In this document: positions 16,305 through 23,789 of the stretch, piece after piece
Layout of the letters: each line of letters starts with the position of its first letter
Position numbering within the stretch: position 1 is the stretch's first letter
Source of the DNA: Nitrospirae bacterium 13_2_20CM_2_62_8
GTDB lineage: Bacteria; Nitrospirota; Nitrospiria; Nitrospirales; Nitrospiraceae
Assembly: GCA_001914955.1 (NCBI GenBank)
Contig: MNDM01000065.1
Coordinates: 20,891-68,049 of the forward strand
Direction of reading: 5' to 3'
Length of the DNA: 47,159 nt
Position numbers and translations under genes: made by a program
The notes under the pieces: generated by a model
The model's database searches: none
What the model was told of the DNA's origin: nothing
The model's input: the letters and a program-made list of their open reading frames with translations, nothing else

Positions 16305-16898
16305 ATGGTCAGAAGCCGGAGTCCTTCCCGCCAGCCGGTGGTCGGGTCCGTGTGCGCACGGTGGGTTCCCGGGATCGTTGGGTTCGTCGTGCTCTCGGGG
16401 TCCGGGGCCTGCGCAACGATTCCCGGCAAGTTCGTCCGCCAAGCGGAACCGGGCGTCACGCTCACGATGCTCGCGAGTCACCCCGACGCCTATCGTGGGA
16501 AAGTCGTCATTTTAGGCGGAACGGTCGTGACGCGGAAAGAAGAGAGCGGGCGCATATGGCTCCTCGTGGAGAACCGCCCGCTGGACGCCGATTATGTCCC
16601 TCACCTCCCGACCTCGCCTGACGATCCCGAGGCTGGCGAATACTGGATCATGCTCGCTCCGGAGGGTCTGCCTAAAACGTACCGAAATTGGGCGCGGGTC
16701 ACCGTGGTCGGTCGGGTCTCCGACGAAGAGCCGGCTCCACAGGCGCCAGGAACCGGACGGGAGCCTGTTCTCGCTGCCCTCTATCTGCACGGATGGGGGA
16801 GCGGGATGGGAGGCTACGGGTTGCATGAGGAATCCTGGCAGGACACGCATGCTGCCAGAGTTATCCCTTCAACTCCTCTGAGGGTCAAACCCCAGTAA
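16305..16898 (+). CDS. slp: Slp-family outer membrane lipoprotein
   Basis: A 197-residue protein. The signal sequence ends in a lipobox-like SGAC with Cys36, so it should be lipidated. The mature part matches the Slp family: the LASHPDAYRGKVVILGGTVV block, WLLVENRPLDADYVP, and RVTVVGRVS. The molecular role of Slp proteins is unknown; in enterobacteria they are starvation or acid induced. ATG at 16305 with AAGGAG 9 nt upstream; a longer frame open from 16149 overlaps the M23 gene and is not needed. Last gene before a convergent pair. Confidence 0.85.
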   Translation: MVRSRSPSRQPVVGSVCARWVPGIVGFVVLSGSGACATIPGKFVRQAEPGVTLTMLASHPDAYRGKVVILGGTVVTRKEESGRIWLLVENRPLDADYVPHLPTSPDDPEAGEYWIMLAPEGLPKTYRNWARVTVVGRVSDEEPAPQAPGTGREPVLAALYLHGWGSGMGGYGLHEESWQDTHAARVIPSTPLRVKPQ

Positions 16899-16930
16899 GT
16901 GGAGCGAGCCCTCTCCTCGGACCCTCTCAG

Positions 16931-16955
16931 GCAACGACCCCTAGCCGATCGTTGC
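16931..16955. terminator. candidate stem-loop between convergent slp and HD genes
   Basis: GCAACGA (16931-16937) pairs with TCGTTGC (16949-16955) across an 11-nt loop in the 75-bp gap between the two convergent stops. No T-tract; it may still act as a shared 3' end. Confidence 0.35.
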
Positions 16956-16973
16956 AAGAGAAAGGGCAACAGG

Positions 16974-18395
16974 CTACACGTTCGTCTCGATGCCGGACGG
17001 GGTTTTATTCAGCACCGTGGCCGCGGCGCGCGAGAGGTCCGCGTCGGTGTCATGGTTCAGGGCGTAGATGCGAAATTGGATCAGTCGAGTCGGCAACAGA
17101 TCGAGGAACTCTTCCAGCGGCTCCGTCGAGACGGTGTGCGTGCCCGGGTCGTAGACAAAGAGGGCGACGCCGCGCGAGTCCTTGGGGTCCGGTCGAGGGT
17201 CCAAGGGAGCCATGTCCACCCTGAACGGGATGGTGTGCAGCGTGGCCGGTAACTCCTTCTGGAGCTGTTTCTCGAACTGGTCACGACTCGGAAAATCCAT
17301 CCCGCGTTCTCGACCCTTCTCTTTCAGGACCGTGCTGTAGGCCATCTTCCACTTCACGTCTCGGCCCAGGATGCGTTCCCACTCCTCGCCGAGGGCTCGC
17401 CTCGTCGCGTGCCGGGACTTGCTCCATCCACGGACCTCTTCCATCAGGGACCAGTCGGTGAGGGTCAGGTATCCTTCCATCCTCGTTCGCGGGTCGTGAG
17501 GGAAGATCAGGCGCATGGTGTCGCCGAAGATCTCCCGCAAATGGATGTCGATGGCGCGCGTCGTCCGGTGGAAATACACGTTGGAATAGAGGTACATCCG
17601 GGTGTTCAAGAACATCTGCAACGCCGGCAGACCGGTCTTGTGGATCGTGAAGCCTTTCTTGGTGATCAGCGTGTAGTGGATGAGTCTGGTCAGGTCCACC
17701 GGGCCGACCGCGACGCCGCACATGTATGAATCGCGAAGCACATAGTCCAGGTTATCCCCGGTATAGCTTCCTGAAATGACCGGCTGCAGCCAATTGAGCC
17801 ACTGCGGCATCCGCGAGTTGTCTTTCCCCTTATCTTTCAGGATGAGATGGGCGATCTGATCGGGATCCAACTCTTCCCCCGGGGCGAACGGGCCGGATGG
17901 ACTCCGCCTGATCTTCCGGATCATCGAGCCCAGGTGCTCGCGGATGATGAGCTGCCCGAGCTTCTCATGGGTCAGATGGAACGACGTGAGGAAGTTGTCG
18001 TCGAAGAAGTGGCAGAACGGGCCATGGCCGATGTCGTGCACGAGCGCGGTGACTCGAAGGAGTGACTCGACGTAATTCGCTGACGGGACGTCCTTGGCGG
18101 CTTGCTCCAGAAACGGGTGGAGATGTCGGGCGAATTGACCCGCCACGTGCATCGTGCCCAGCGAGTGGACGAACCGGCTGTGTTCTGCCGAGGGATAGAC
18201 CCAGCGGGCGCTTTGCAGTTGGTAGATGGAGCGCAGCCGCTGCACCCACGGTGAATCGATGAGGTCCTTTTCCGTGCGTTCCGAGTGGTCGGGTGTCGAA
18301 TAGGGGACCGTAAAAGAGATGTACTGATGAATCGGGTCGGCGATCAGCGCCGATCCGTCATAGGGGGCGCTGAGAGCGGGAGCCTGGGGCGTCAT
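16974..18395 (-). CDS. HD-domain phosphohydrolase of the dNTPase/SAMHD1-like type
   Basis: A 473-residue cytoplasmic protein. The HD metal site is visible: His72 in EHSRFVHSLG, His120-Asp121 in LVHDIGHGPFCHFFD, and a later Asp in SGSYTGDNLDYVLRD. This matches the COG1078 group, related to dGTP triphosphohydrolases and SAMHD1. Substrate cannot be decided here; dNTP hydrolysis is the family expectation. The C-terminal 200 residues hold further conserved family regions. It is the last gene of the minus-strand block, separated from the DUF2062 gene by a repeat array. Confidence 0.85.
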   Translation of the reverse strand: MTPQAPALSAPYDGSALIADPIHQYISFTVPYSTPDHSERTEKDLIDSPWVQRLRSIYQLQSARWVYPSAEHSRFVHSLGTMHVAGQFARHLHPFLEQAAKDVPSANYVESLLRVTALVHDIGHGPFCHFFDDNFLTSFHLTHEKLGQLIIREHLGSMIRKIRRSPSGPFAPGEELDPDQIAHLILKDKGKDNSRMPQWLNWLQPVISGSYTGDNLDYVLRDSYMCGVAVGPVDLTRLIHYTLITKKGFTIHKTGLPALQMFLNTRMYLYSNVYFHRTTRAIDIHLREIFGDTMRLIFPHDPRTRMEGYLTLTDWSLMEEVRGWSKSRHATRRALGEEWERILGRDVKWKMAYSTVLKEKGRERGMDFPSRDQFEKQLQKELPATLHTIPFRVDMAPLDPRPDPKDSRGVALFVYDPGTHTVSTEPLEEFLDLLPTRLIQFRIYALNHDTDADLSRAAATVLNKTPSGIETNV

Positions 18396-18403
18396 GAATT
18401 CTT

Positions 18404-18466
18404 AGCGAAAAGCATGCAGCTAGCAGCTCAAAGCTCTGAGCTATTTGCTGTGAGCTATTCGCTTTT
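18404..18466. repeat. foldback tandem array, 7-nt unit, DUF2062-HD gap
   Basis: Nine consecutive heptamers, almost all beginning AGC (examples AGCGAAA, AGCTCAA, AGCTATT), fill the gap. Because the second half reads as the reverse complement of the first (the arm AGCGAAW is mirrored by ATTCGCT), the block folds into a hairpin with almost no loop. Period is exactly seven throughout. Confidence 0.82.
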
Positions 18467-18476
18467 TCCTTGGCGC

Positions 18477-18857
18477 CTATCTTAGCTCAAGCCGGTTCGT
18501 GGTGGCAAACGGGACGGCGTAGGGCCAGATCTGTTGGTACAGGGCCACGGGGCTGAGATCGGTCCAGTTGAATGGGGCCACCTCCGGGAAGCCCAGCAGT
18601 TGGCACCCGGTCCAAAACGTCGCGCCTACGATCGGCAGGACGGTCCACGGATTGTTGATGAGCGACCCAGCCAGCAGCGCCACACAGTTCAGCCGGAAGG
18701 CCCAGGTACAGAACGCCACGCTGAGCGTATGCAGGCCGTAGGTCGGCGAAAATGCAATGAAGGCGCCGACGGCGAAGGCCAAGGCGGTCCGATGGGGAGA
18801 TTCGTGCAGGTGAAGGATCTGACTGAGCTGCGAGCCGATGCGCGCTAGCGAGACCAC
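18477..18857 (-). CDS. DUF2062 membrane protein
   Basis: A 126-residue protein with the DUF2062 pattern: an amphipathic LHLHESPHRTALAFAVGAFIAFSPTYGLHT segment, followed by two hydrophobic stretches and the conserved LINNPWTV motif. Probably an inner-membrane protein; function unknown. I chose the GTG at 18857, which has GAGG just upstream and leaves a 13-nt overlap with the end of thiL. The frame is open further upstream, but that region is thiL and does not resemble DUF2062. Confidence 0.78.
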   Translation of the reverse strand: MVSLARIGSQLSQILHLHESPHRTALAFAVGAFIAFSPTYGLHTLSVAFCTWAFRLNCVALLAGSLINNPWTVLPIVGATFWTGCQLLGFPEVAPFNWTDLSPVALYQQIWPYAVPFATTNRLELR

Positions 18858-19942
18858 GCTGCCTCGTGAGGGATCGTGCGAGGGTCCTGAAAATGCTGGT
18901 AGCCCGCGATCGCCAGTCTTTTCGACGAGCCGTTCACTCTCCTGAGGCGCAGCCCCGCCCTCTTCGGCCGGACCGTGCCGATGCGGGAAAAGTGGCATCC
19001 GGTGCGTCGGGCCAACCGCTCCAGCTTCGCACGGCTGCCGGAGGAGATGCTGAACAGGAGCTCGTAGTCCTCCCCACCGGTCAAGGCCAGACGGACGGGA
19101 TCCAGACGACTGGCCGCCGCGTAGGCCCGGCAGGCTGGTGAGAGGGGAAGCGCGGACGTCTCGATCTCGGCCCCGACGCCGCTCTGTTCACAGATGTGCA
19201 CCAGATCGCCGGAGAGTCCATCCGACAGGTCGATCGCGGCCGTCGCCAGGCGGTGGGCCGCGAGCAGTTGTCCCTCCTTGATCCGCGGCGTCGGGTGCAG
19301 GTGTCTGTCAATGAGGTAGCTCTGGTAGCGGCGACGCCGCTGGTTCAACCGGCCGCTGGCGGCAGCGCGCCTGTCGCGTCCGCTCTCAAGCAGGGTCAGC
19401 CCCGCCAGGGAATCGCCCAGGGTGCCGGTGACATAGAGCAGGTCTCCGACACGGGCACCGTCCCGCGTGAGGACCCGGCCGGCCTGAACGAAGCCCGTCA
19501 GGGTGATGCTGAGGAACAGTCCGTGCCGGGACGCTGAGGTATCCCCTCCCACCAGTTCCACCTTGTGCAGGCGGCAGGCGCGCATCATCCCGCGATACAG
19601 GCGGTCAACGTCGGACGAGGTCCGCGAGGCGGGAATGGCCACCGCCACCAGCATATACTGCGGTCTGCCGCCCATGGCCGCGATGTCGCTGAGATTGGCG
19701 ACCGCCGCCTTGTAGCCGATGTCCTCGAAGGTGGCGGTTCGGAGGTCGAAATGGATGCCTTCGGCCAGGAGATCGGTGGTCAGCAGCAGCGCGTGCCCGG
19801 ACGATGGTCTGATCACCGCGGCATCGTCACCGATCCCGCGCAGCACTGCTCGTCCGGTCTGCCCGAAGCGGCGGCGAAGATGTCGGATCAGCCGGAACTC
19901 GCCAAGTTGGGAAACGGAAGGGCGTGCGGCTCGGGACGACAT
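18845..19942 (-). CDS. thiL: thiamine-monophosphate kinase ThiL
   Basis: ThiL phosphorylates thiamine monophosphate to the active diphosphate, completing the pathway begun by thiSGE at 7-9 kb. The protein is 365 residues: GEFRLIRHLRRRF, the ATP/metal motif GIGDDAAVI, LLTTDLLAEGIHFD, VANLSDIAAMGG, VGGDTSAS, AIDLSDGLSGDL and TGGEDYELLF. All AIR-synthase-like kinase motifs are present. The ATG is one base after the lon TGA, so translation is coupled. The cluster pairing lon-thiL is unusual but has no evident functional link. Confidence 0.94.
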   Translation of the reverse strand: MSSRAARPSVSQLGEFRLIRHLRRRFGQTGRAVLRGIGDDAAVIRPSSGHALLLTTDLLAEGIHFDLRTATFEDIGYKAAVANLSDIAAMGGRPQYMLVAVAIPASRTSSDVDRLYRGMMRACRLHKVELVGGDTSASRHGLFLSITLTGFVQAGRVLTRDGARVGDLLYVTGTLGDSLAGLTLLESGRDRRAAASGRLNQRRRRYQSYLIDRHLHPTPRIKEGQLLAAHRLATAAIDLSDGLSGDLVHICEQSGVGAEIETSALPLSPACRAYAAASRLDPVRLALTGGEDYELLFSISSGSRAKLERLARRTGCHFSRIGTVRPKRAGLRLRRVNGSSKRLAIAGYQHFQDPRTIPHEAAWSR

Positions 19943-19943
19943 C

Positions 19944-22457
19944 TCAGGGGGCCGGTGGAGACGGTGGCGAGACTGAAACGGCCGGCTGCAAGGGCCGAGA
20001 ACGAGGGGCGCGTGAAGGCTTTTCGTTCCGGCCGGTCTTGGTGCGGCTTGGTCCGCGCCGATCATCCACTGGCTTGGATTTGACCCCCTGCACCGTCATT
20101 GGGCGCAGACTGGCTTTGATCACGTCGTCCATCGTCTCGGCAAAGACGAACTGAATGCCGCGCAACAGGTGCTTGGGGATCTCCTCGAGGTCTTTTTCGT
20201 TGCGCTTGGGCAGGATCACAGTGGAGAGCTTCGCCCGTTTGGCCGCGAGGATCTTCTCTTTGAGTCCGCCGATGGCCAGCACGCGTCCGCGAAGGGTGAC
20301 CTCTCCCGTCATCGCCACGTCACGGCGGACCGGGATGTTTGCGAGAAGGGACGCCAATGCCGTTGCCATGGTGATGCCGGCCGATGGGCCGTCCTTGGGG
20401 ATCGCGCCGGCTGGCACATGAATATGGATATCGGTTTTCGAGAAGATGTCCGGGCTGATGCCCAGCAGTGTTTCCCGCGAGCGCACATAGCTCAACGCGG
20501 CGTGGGCCGACTCTTTCATCACGTCGCCCAGGTGGCCGGTGAGCGTGAGCTGCCCTTTCCCTTTCATCACGGTCGCCTCGATGTACAGGACATCTCCGCC
20601 GGTCTCGGTCCAGGCGAGGCCGGTTGCCACGCCGACCTCGTCTTTTTCCTGCTCGGCCTCGGGCAGAAACTTGGGGACGCCGAGAGACTTATGCAGGTTG
20701 GCTGGCGTGATCGTTTGGCACTCCGACTTCCCTTCAGCCACCTTTTTGGCCACTTTCCTCATCACGTTGGCGATCTCGCGTTCCAGGTTCCGGACCCCCG
20801 CCTCCCTCGTATACTGAGACACGATCTGGCCCAGGGCCGCCTCGGTGATGCGGATGTGCTCCTCCGTGATGCCGTGTTCCTTGAGTTGCTTCGGGATGAG
20901 ATACCGTTGGGCGATGCCCAGCTTCTCTTCTTCCGTGTATCCGGGGATTTCGATGACTTCCATCCTGTCCTTGAGGGCCGGGAGGATCGGATCGATGAGG
21001 TTCGCGGTGGTGATGAACATCACCTCGGTCAAGTCAAACGGCACCCCCAGATAGTGATCGCTGAAGGCATGGTTCTGCTCAGGGTCCAGGACCTCGAGAA
21101 GGGCGGCCGACGGATCCCCACGAAAGTCCATGCCTACCTTGTCCACTTCGTCCATCATGAAGACCGGGTTGTTGGTGCCGGCCTGTTTGATCCCCTGGAG
21201 GATGCGTCCGGGCAATGCGCCGACATAGGTGCGACGGTGGCCTCGGATTTCGGCCTCATCGCGGACTCCACCCAAGCTGATGCGTACGAATTCGCGCCCC
21301 AGCGCTCGGGCAATCGACTTACCGAGCGAGGTTTTCCCCACGCCCGGGGGGCCGACGAAACAGAGGATCGGCCCCTTCATTTTGTCCTTCAATTTGCGAA
21401 CGGCCAGGTACTCAAGGATGCGTTCCTTGACCTTTTCCAGGTCGTAATGGTCCTCGTCGAGCACTTTCGCCGCCGTCTTGATGTCCAGATTGTCCTTTGA
21501 TTTCTTGCTCCACGGCAGCTCGACCATCCATTCCATGTAGGTCCGGACCGTCGCTGACTCCGCCGTGTCCGGGTGCATCTTTTCCAGGCGCTTGAGCTGC
21601 TTCTCGCATTCCTTCAAGACCTTCTCAGGCATCTTGGTGTCTTTGAGGCGCTTGCGGAACTCCGCGATTTCCTCGCCGCGTTCATCCAGCTCCCCCAGTT
21701 CCTTCTGAATGGCCTTCAACTGCTCCCGGAGGAAATATTCGCGCTGGGTCTTGTCCATCTCCCCTTTCGCCTGGGCCTGAATCTTCTGCTGCATGGAGAG
21801 CACTTCGACTTCTTTGGACAGAATCTCGCTGACCCGCCTGAGCCGCGCGACAGGGTCCTCCACCTCCAGGACCTCCTGCGTCACTTCCACTTTTAGGCCA
21901 AGGTTGGACACCACCATGTCAGCCAAGCGGCCTGTGTCTTCCAGGTTCTCGATGACCACCATCACATCCGGCATGAGCACCTTGCCCAAGCTGATGATCC
22001 GTTCGAGCTGTTCCTTGACGGTCCGCATCACCGCTTCGGCTTCAAGGGATGGTGTGGGCGGTTTGGCTTCCACGATCTTGGTGATCCGGACCGAGTAATA
22101 GGGCTCGGTTTGGATGTATTCCTGCACCTTGGCCTTCGCCAGCCCCTGGACGAGGATCTTGATGCGCTCGTCCGGGAGCTTGAGCATGCGCATGATAATC
22201 CCGACCGTGCCGACGGTGTGGATATCCTCCGGCTTCGGGTTCTCGACGTCGAGCGCTTTCTGGGTGGCCAGGAAGATCATGCGGTTGCCGGCCAGGGCCG
22301 CCTCGATCGCCTTGATGGACATGTCGCGCCCAACGAACAGGGGCAACACCATGTACGGGAAGACGACGATGTCCCTGACCGGAAGTAGAGGGAGTTGCTC
22401 CGGTGTCTCGAGCGGTTGAGTGTCGCGTTCGTTCGATTCCGCTGGCATCAGGGTCAT
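19944..22457 (-). CDS. lon: ATP-dependent protease Lon
   Basis: Lon degrades misfolded and regulatory proteins in the cytoplasm. The protein is 837 residues: N-terminal LON substrate domain ([23 protein letters not shown]), coiled coil, AAA module with Walker A GPPGVGKT near 368, and a Lon-type serine protease domain. The catalytic dyad is Ser692 (DGPSAG) and Lys733 (GGLKEK). The last about 45 residues are a basic Arg/Pro/Ser tail not usual in Lon. Two in-frame ATGs lie at the start (22457 and 22448). Its presence beside a Pup-proteasome shows two parallel degradation systems. Confidence 0.97.
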   Translation of the reverse strand: MTLMPAESNERDTQPLETPEQLPLLPVRDIVVFPYMVLPLFVGRDMSIKAIEAALAGNRMIFLATQKALDVENPKPEDIHTVGTVGIIMRMLKLPDERIKILVQGLAKAKVQEYIQTEPYYSVRITKIVEAKPPTPSLEAEAVMRTVKEQLERIISLGKVLMPDVMVVIENLEDTGRLADMVVSNLGLKVEVTQEVLEVEDPVARLRRVSEILSKEVEVLSMQQKIQAQAKGEMDKTQREYFLREQLKAIQKELGELDERGEEIAEFRKRLKDTKMPEKVLKECEKQLKRLEKMHPDTAESATVRTYMEWMVELPWSKKSKDNLDIKTAAKVLDEDHYDLEKVKERILEYLAVRKLKDKMKGPILCFVGPPGVGKTSLGKSIARALGREFVRISLGGVRDEAEIRGHRRTYVGALPGRILQGIKQAGTNNPVFMMDEVDKVGMDFRGDPSAALLEVLDPEQNHAFSDHYLGVPFDLTEVMFITTANLIDPILPALKDRMEVIEIPGYTEEEKLGIAQRYLIPKQLKEHGITEEHIRITEAALGQIVSQYTREAGVRNLEREIANVMRKVAKKVAEGKSECQTITPANLHKSLGVPKFLPEAEQEKDEVGVATGLAWTETGGDVLYIEATVMKGKGQLTLTGHLGDVMKESAHAALSYVRSRETLLGISPDIFSKTDIHIHVPAGAIPKDGPSAGITMATALASLLANIPVRRDVAMTGEVTLRGRVLAIGGLKEKILAAKRAKLSTVILPKRNEKDLEEIPKHLLRGIQFVFAETMDDVIKASLRPMTVQGVKSKPVDDRRGPSRTKTGRNEKPSRAPRSRPLQPAVSVSPPSPPAP

Positions 22458-22556
22458 GTCCCTCTTGAAGCTGAACCGCTGAGGTAGGTCGGAGCGATGA
22501 GAGAACCCCTTGTGTCAGACACGGGGCACGTGGTTCGCCCTGAACCTGCTACTGCG

Positions 22557-23426
22557 TCAGCGCATTGCTTTCAGGTAGCGAGCAAATTCTGGACCGAGTA
22601 CGGGGTCCTTGAGCGCGAACGCGACGGTGGCTTTCAGAAACCCCAGCTTATCCCCTGCGTCATGGCGCTGTCCTCGAATCTCCTGCGCATAGATCGGGGC
22701 CTTCTGGCCGAGGAGGCGCAGCGCGTCGGTGAGCTGAATTTCATGATTCTTGCCGGGGGCGGTGTGCTCGAGCGCCGCAAAGATGTCGGGCGAGAGCACG
22801 TATCGACCGATCACCGCAAACCGGGAAGGCGCGGCTGCGGGGGACGGTTTCTCTACGAGGTCAAGGACTCGATGCAGACCCGCGGCCACGCGCTGAGTGG
22901 CGACGATCCCGTACTGGCTCACCGTGCTCGGGTGCACCTTCTGCACGCCGAGCACCGCCCCGTTGCCGGCGTCGTACACCTGAATGAGTTGGGCCAATGC
23001 CGGGATGGGCGCATCGATCACCTCATCGCCCAAAATGACGGCAAAGGGTTCGTTTCCCATGAGGTGCTGGGCGCATAACACGGCGTGCCCGAGCCCGAGC
23101 GCCTGGGACTGTCGGACGTAGCAAAAGTTCGCGAGTTCGGAGATTCGCCGGATGTCTTTCAGGAGCTGAGCTTTCCCGTTTCCCTTCAGGTTCTCTTCGA
23201 GTTCGAACGAGCGGTCGAAATGGTCCTCGATCGCGCGCTTTCCGCGTCCAGTCACGATGATGATGTCCTCGATCCCAGAGGCGACCGCCTCCTCCACCGC
23301 ATATTGGATCAACGGTTTGTCCACCAGAGGAAGCATTTCCTTGGGGGAGGCCTTGGTTGCCGGGAGGAAGCGGGTGCCGAGACCGGCGGCCGGGATGATG
23401 GCTTTCCTGATCGTGGCCGATGGCAT
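22557..23426 (-). CDS. galU: UTP-glucose-1-phosphate uridylyltransferase GalU
   Basis: GalU makes UDP-glucose for LPS and polysaccharide precursors. The protein is 289 residues: the nucleotide-binding AIIPAAGLGTRFLPATKASPKEMLPLVDKP signature, AVILGDEVID, YGIV and GRYVLSPDIF. Full length. I chose the ATG at 23426 because it begins the conserved signature and lies almost exactly at the predicted transcription start; no Shine-Dalgarno sequence precedes it, so the mRNA may be leaderless. The 99-bp gap to lon contains a CCCC-GTGTC/GACAC-GGGG hairpin (about 22512-22532). Confidence 0.95.
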   Translation of the reverse strand: MPSATIRKAIIPAAGLGTRFLPATKASPKEMLPLVDKPLIQYAVEEAVASGIEDIIIVTGRGKRAIEDHFDRSFELEENLKGNGKAQLLKDIRRISELANFCYVRQSQALGLGHAVLCAQHLMGNEPFAVILGDEVIDAPIPALAQLIQVYDAGNGAVLGVQKVHPSTVSQYGIVATQRVAAGLHRVLDLVEKPSPAAAPSRFAVIGRYVLSPDIFAALEHTAPGKNHEIQLTDALRLLGQKAPIYAQEIRGQRHDAGDKLGFLKATVAFALKDPVLGPEFARYLKAMR

Positions 23427-23433
23427 GATTTCG

Positions 23434-23462
23434 ATACTATGTGATGGGTAGGCGGAAGTCAA
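23434..23462 (-). promoter_or_regulatory. galU promoter
   Basis: On the minus strand TTGACT (23462-23457) and TAGTAT (23439-23434) are 17 nt apart. The expected start is about 23427, adjoining the galU ATG at 23426. It shares the 360-bp divergent gap with the bamA promoter. Confidence 0.65.
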
Positions 23463-23518
23463 GGATTCGAGGCGGGCCAGACGACCCGTTCGGGGAACCC
23501 AAGACAGGAGAAATTTCC

Positions 23519-23547
23519 TTTACATTGCCGGAGAGGGCCCCTATAAT
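23519..23547 (+). promoter_or_regulatory. strong sigma-70-type promoter for the bamA/envelope cluster
   Basis: TTTACA at 23519-23524 and a perfect TATAAT at 23542-23547 with the ideal 17-nt spacer, in the gap between galU and bamA. Transcription should start near 23554, leaving a leader of about 230 nt before bamA. It is the best promoter match in the window and heads more than 20 kb of same-strand envelope genes. Confidence 0.75.
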
Positions 23548-23669
23548 TCCTTAGTTTTTTCAAGATTTTTCATCAGGTCTCGGGCGACCAGGCTGTACGG
23601 AGTGTTCACGTCTGCCTGGAGGAAGTGGCCGCCCTGCGCGTCGCCGGTCCATGTGATCTGCCAAACGCC

Positions 23670-23789
23670 ATGAGTTCATACTTCGATGATTCGGGCGTCA
23701 TCCGGTATATTCCTCTCGCGGATTGCCAAACCTCGGGATCGGTCACCATGCGTATTGGTCAGCGGGTCCGGGCAGAAGGGCCGCGGTGA
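23670..23789 (+). CDS. possible 39-residue leader reading frame overlapping bamA
   Basis: An ATG at 23670 opens 39 codons (starting MSSYFDDSG) whose TGA overlaps the bamA GTG as GTGA, the same junction type as between ftsE, ftsX and envC. No ribosome binding site precedes the ATG and the peptide matches nothing I know. It may be a coupled leader for bamA or chance. The rest of the 360-bp galU-bamA gap holds the two promoters and no other feature that I can see. Confidence 0.25.
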   Translation: MSSYFDDSGVIRYIPLADCQTSGSVTMRIGQRVRAEGPR

